A stretch of DNA of 64,000 bases, from NCBI GenBank assembly GCA_030159075.1, contig BROG01000026.1:1829501-1893500 (forward strand), read 5' to 3'. Shown one piece after another: positions 61,786 through 64,000 of the stretch. The translations under genes and the position numbers were made by a program. The notes below the pieces were generated by a model that was given only the letters and a program-made list of their open reading frames with translations, searched no databases and was not told where the DNA came from. Numbering within the stretch: position 1 is the first letter of the stretch; each line of letters begins with the position of its first letter. This DNA is from Atrina japonica (lineage: Eukaryota > Mollusca > Bivalvia > Pterioida > Pinnidae).

Positions 61786-61836
61786 GTAAAGTGACACACA
61801 GTCAGTTACATTACATATAAAAACATTCTGTTACAG

Positions 61837-61962
61837 ATGAAGTTGACAAATGTCCCGCCAAAATCCCAGTTGTCAAGCCAGACACCAATAAAGCCAATCC
61901 AAAGCTTGGTGTTGGCATGTTGCAGTTTAGTCCTGATTGCCGATACATTTACACAAGAAACG
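61837..61962 (+). CDS. WRAP73: WRAP73 exon, last in window (ANPKLGVGMLQFSPD)
   Basis: Two bases complete the Tyr codon, then 41 codons and one further base. It reads YEVDKCPAKIPVVKPDTNKA, then NPKLGVGMLQFSPDCRYIYTRN. The vertebrate protein has [22 protein letters not shown] and ATRND in the same place. GMLQFSPD is the WD hairpin of a C-terminal blade. The acceptor is cattctgttacag and the donor G|gtaaaa, phase 1, so the next codon probably encodes Asp as in vertebrates. The remaining C-terminal exons are not in bases 61963-64000. The gene is therefore partial at both ends in this window, with 232 codons visible in total. Confidence 0.95.
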
Positions 61963-62031
61963 GTAAAATAATTTTTCTATACAACACCATTCTGAATATA
62001 TAAAGCAGCTGAAGAACGACGATATATAAAG

Positions 62032-62115
62032 TACAGAGGAATATGTCTTATGAGGTCATCTGTCATAGAAGGCCACCTGTTTTATGAGACCACATTCGGA
62101 AAACCACTTATAAAT
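62032..62115. mobile_element. Family A MITE, left half
   Basis: tacagaggaatatgtcttat, gaaggccacctgttttatga, gaccacattcggaaaaccac. The right half is missing and a second MITE follows immediately. Confidence 0.6.
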
Positions 62116-62118
62116 CTA

Positions 62119-62399
62119 CCTAGGGCTGTCATTGATGAGAAATTCTATATCGATATATCGATCAACAAAAAATATCGATATATTGATAAATCGAATAATA
62201 TGGTACTTCTATAAATAAGAATAAAATATAACATATTTCAAGAACAGGAAGTGTAACATATTTTGGAAATTGTAAAAGAAAATACATCTTGTGAAATGCA
62301 TTATGAAATGTATCGATACTAAAAAATGTATCAATTATCGTATCAAATCAATTTGTATATCGATACATAGATATCGAGTCTATCAATGACAGCCCTAGG
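62119..62399. mobile_element. MITE with 18-bp perfect inverted ends (hAT-like)
   Basis: Left cctagggctgtcattgat, right atcaatgacagccctagg, exact inverse. The interior is rich in atcgatatatcgat palindromes. The flanks tcta / tcta(cc) suggest a short target duplication but its length is ambiguous (4-8 bp). AGGGCTGTCA-type ends recall hAT elements; inference. Confidence 0.75.
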
Positions 62400-63794
62400 T
62401 CTACCAAGATAAAATGGCACTGTCAGGTTTTGTCAAAAACTACCACAAGAGACTGTATTTTTTCCAAAAGTAGGGGTGTACAGATAAAAGATTTAAATGG
62501 GGCATTAGCTGTGTTTACCAAAAAAAAAAAAATAATAATAATATTACGATTTTTCTCCTTTTACTTGATGTACAACAACAAATAAGAGCTATACACAGGC
62601 ATAATTAGAGATTATTACATGTGTTTTTAGTCCCTCGGGCTGATATGGAGGTCTCAGGACAATACCGGAACGATATGGAAAAACACATGTTATAATCTTT
62701 TTATCACATTTTTAAAGATATTAACAGCTTTAATGAAAATGTTTCATAAAAATAAAGAAGAATTGTATTATGTCATCATTTGATTATTTATTCCATGGTG
62801 TTTGTAAACAGTACACAGAACTAACATTGACATCATTGTCTGACAGGAAGTGACGTGCATAGCTCATGATGGCGTCCGGGTAAAAATCAATATCAGGGCT
62901 GATAACCAATATCAGCCTGGGGCAATATGGATTTTCTGCTTCCATATAGTCAAATACGGTAACAGGCCAATACCTGTGAACCATTTCCGGTATTATCACA
63001 TATGCAAAATTGCGGTTATCACTACCCTATATATGATAAATAGAGACTTTGTCATTTTCATTAATTTTTGCATGATTACCTCAATTATCTCCCCTTGCAT
63101 TCAAGAAATTTGATGACAAGTTTCAGCTCAGTGTTTGATGTGTGAAATGAAAATAGAGCATTATATGGATTGTAATTTGTATAATACACTGGCATCATCA
63201 GTGCAGAGTATATTGTCCATCATAGGTCCTGGTCTGTTCATTATTAGATTAATACAATTTAACACCACATTGAGGGAGGGATGGCGAAATCTCGATCCGA
63301 ATGCACAAAGATTTTTTGTCCATGATGAGGTCAAGGATAAACAAAATTTTGTGCATGAGTTGTGTTTGATTGTTTTTCTCTCATGTTGAAATAGTAATGT
63401 CTGCATCCACCCTACAGGGTGAGATAACATTTTCTCTGACATCTAAATTCACGGACAAATCTGTCTCAAGTGAGAGAAATCCTGTTGTCTATCATTTAAG
63501 TACAAATTTTCTTCATTTATTTAGTTTTGTTGATTTTGGTTACCCACAAAAAAAAAAAAAAAAAAAAAATAATTGAATTTTACATAATTGAAATTTTTTT
63601 ATCTCAAAATCTCAAAACCGTTTTCAATTTTAGATTTTTTACCAAATACATAAAATGCCAAATATCCAAAACTGCTTTAAAAACTGTTTTAAAAACTTTT
63701 CATTTTTATTTCATTTTTGGGAACCTTATGTGGCATTACAAATAAAAAATTCTAGCTTCAGTGAATTACCTAATTCCTCCCTTGTATTTGCAGG
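62400..63794. other. Intronic DNA after the last visible exon, no gene seen
   Basis: No WD-type exon with splice sites was found here. A 22-24 base poly-A is at 63548. The short open frames (62784-62999 minus, 63135-63389 plus) show nothing recognised. Confidence 0.6.
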
Positions 63795-63955
63795 TACAGT
63801 GGAACCTATCTTAAAAGACCACTCATAACAGACCACCTGTCTTCTGAGATCATATTGTGAAAGCACTTGGTAAAAAAATCCTTCAATAGAGCATCTTTTG
63901 AGAGATCACATTTTATTGGCAGATGGGGTGGTCTCTCAGGACAGGTTTCACTGTA
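63795..63955. mobile_element. Family A MITE, complete
   Basis: 161 bp: left tacagtggaacctatcttaa, right tctcaggacaggtttcactg + ta. The interior caccacctgtcttctgag-like, gaaagcacttgg and cacattttattggcagatgg represent the unexpanded form of the family that makes minisatellites elsewhere in the window. Confidence 0.85.
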
Positions 63956-64000
63956 TGATATAGAATGTTGTGTTTCATATTTTGTTAACTCAGCCGATTT

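Overview
The window is nuclear DNA from an intron-rich, AT-rich animal genome, most likely a mollusc and probably a bivalve. This is inferred from two families of tRNA-derived SINEs of the kind seen in bivalves, many miniature inverted-repeat transposons (MITEs), very abundant mini- and microsatellites, and the absence of any long non-repetitive open reading frame. No bacterial-type genes, rRNA, tRNA gene or CRISPR array was seen.

One gene is supported: the central part of WRAP73 (also called WDR8), a WD40-repeat centrosome and spindle-pole protein, on the + strand. Seven exons join without a gap into 232 codons (3344-3416, 4095-4198, 4638-4724, 37370-37504, 60287-60364, 61023-61116, 61837-61962). 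All have AG acceptors, GT donors and compatible phases, and the translation runs co-linear with vertebrate WRAP73 as remembered. The N-terminal exons lie before base 1 and the C-terminal exons after base 64000. Two introns, of 32,645 and 22,782 bp, make up about 87% of the window. The other complete introns are 439-720 bp.

The introns are filled with repeats. 0-4.7 kb: first three exons, a perfect-ended palindromic MITE, and short dispersed repeats. 4.7-37.4 kb (intron 3): a 1.2 kb CTGT-type microsatellite, a 31-bp x19 minisatellite, SINEs, MITEs, a ~157-bp x4 array, a ~170-bp x6 array, a SINE nested in a MITE, a 32-bp array, and a 46-bp array ending 95 bp before exon 4. 37.4-60.3 kb (intron 4): a 67-bp tandem array that starts inside exon 4 and copies its splice donor, a 1.7 kb array of 39/76-bp units, a 2.1 kb tandem segmental duplication, a MITE nested in a MITE, and a 61-bp x12 array leading almost to the exon 5 acceptor. 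60.3-64 kb: exons 5-7 and more MITEs.

The most notable pattern is that one MITE-like family, with TACAGTG-AACCTGTCTT ends flanked by TA and a GGTCTC-AAGACAGG core, occurs at about ten places and has expanded into tandem arrays with different unit lengths at several of them. No undescribed gene system was found. The interesting biology here is repeat dynamics inside a conserved gene.
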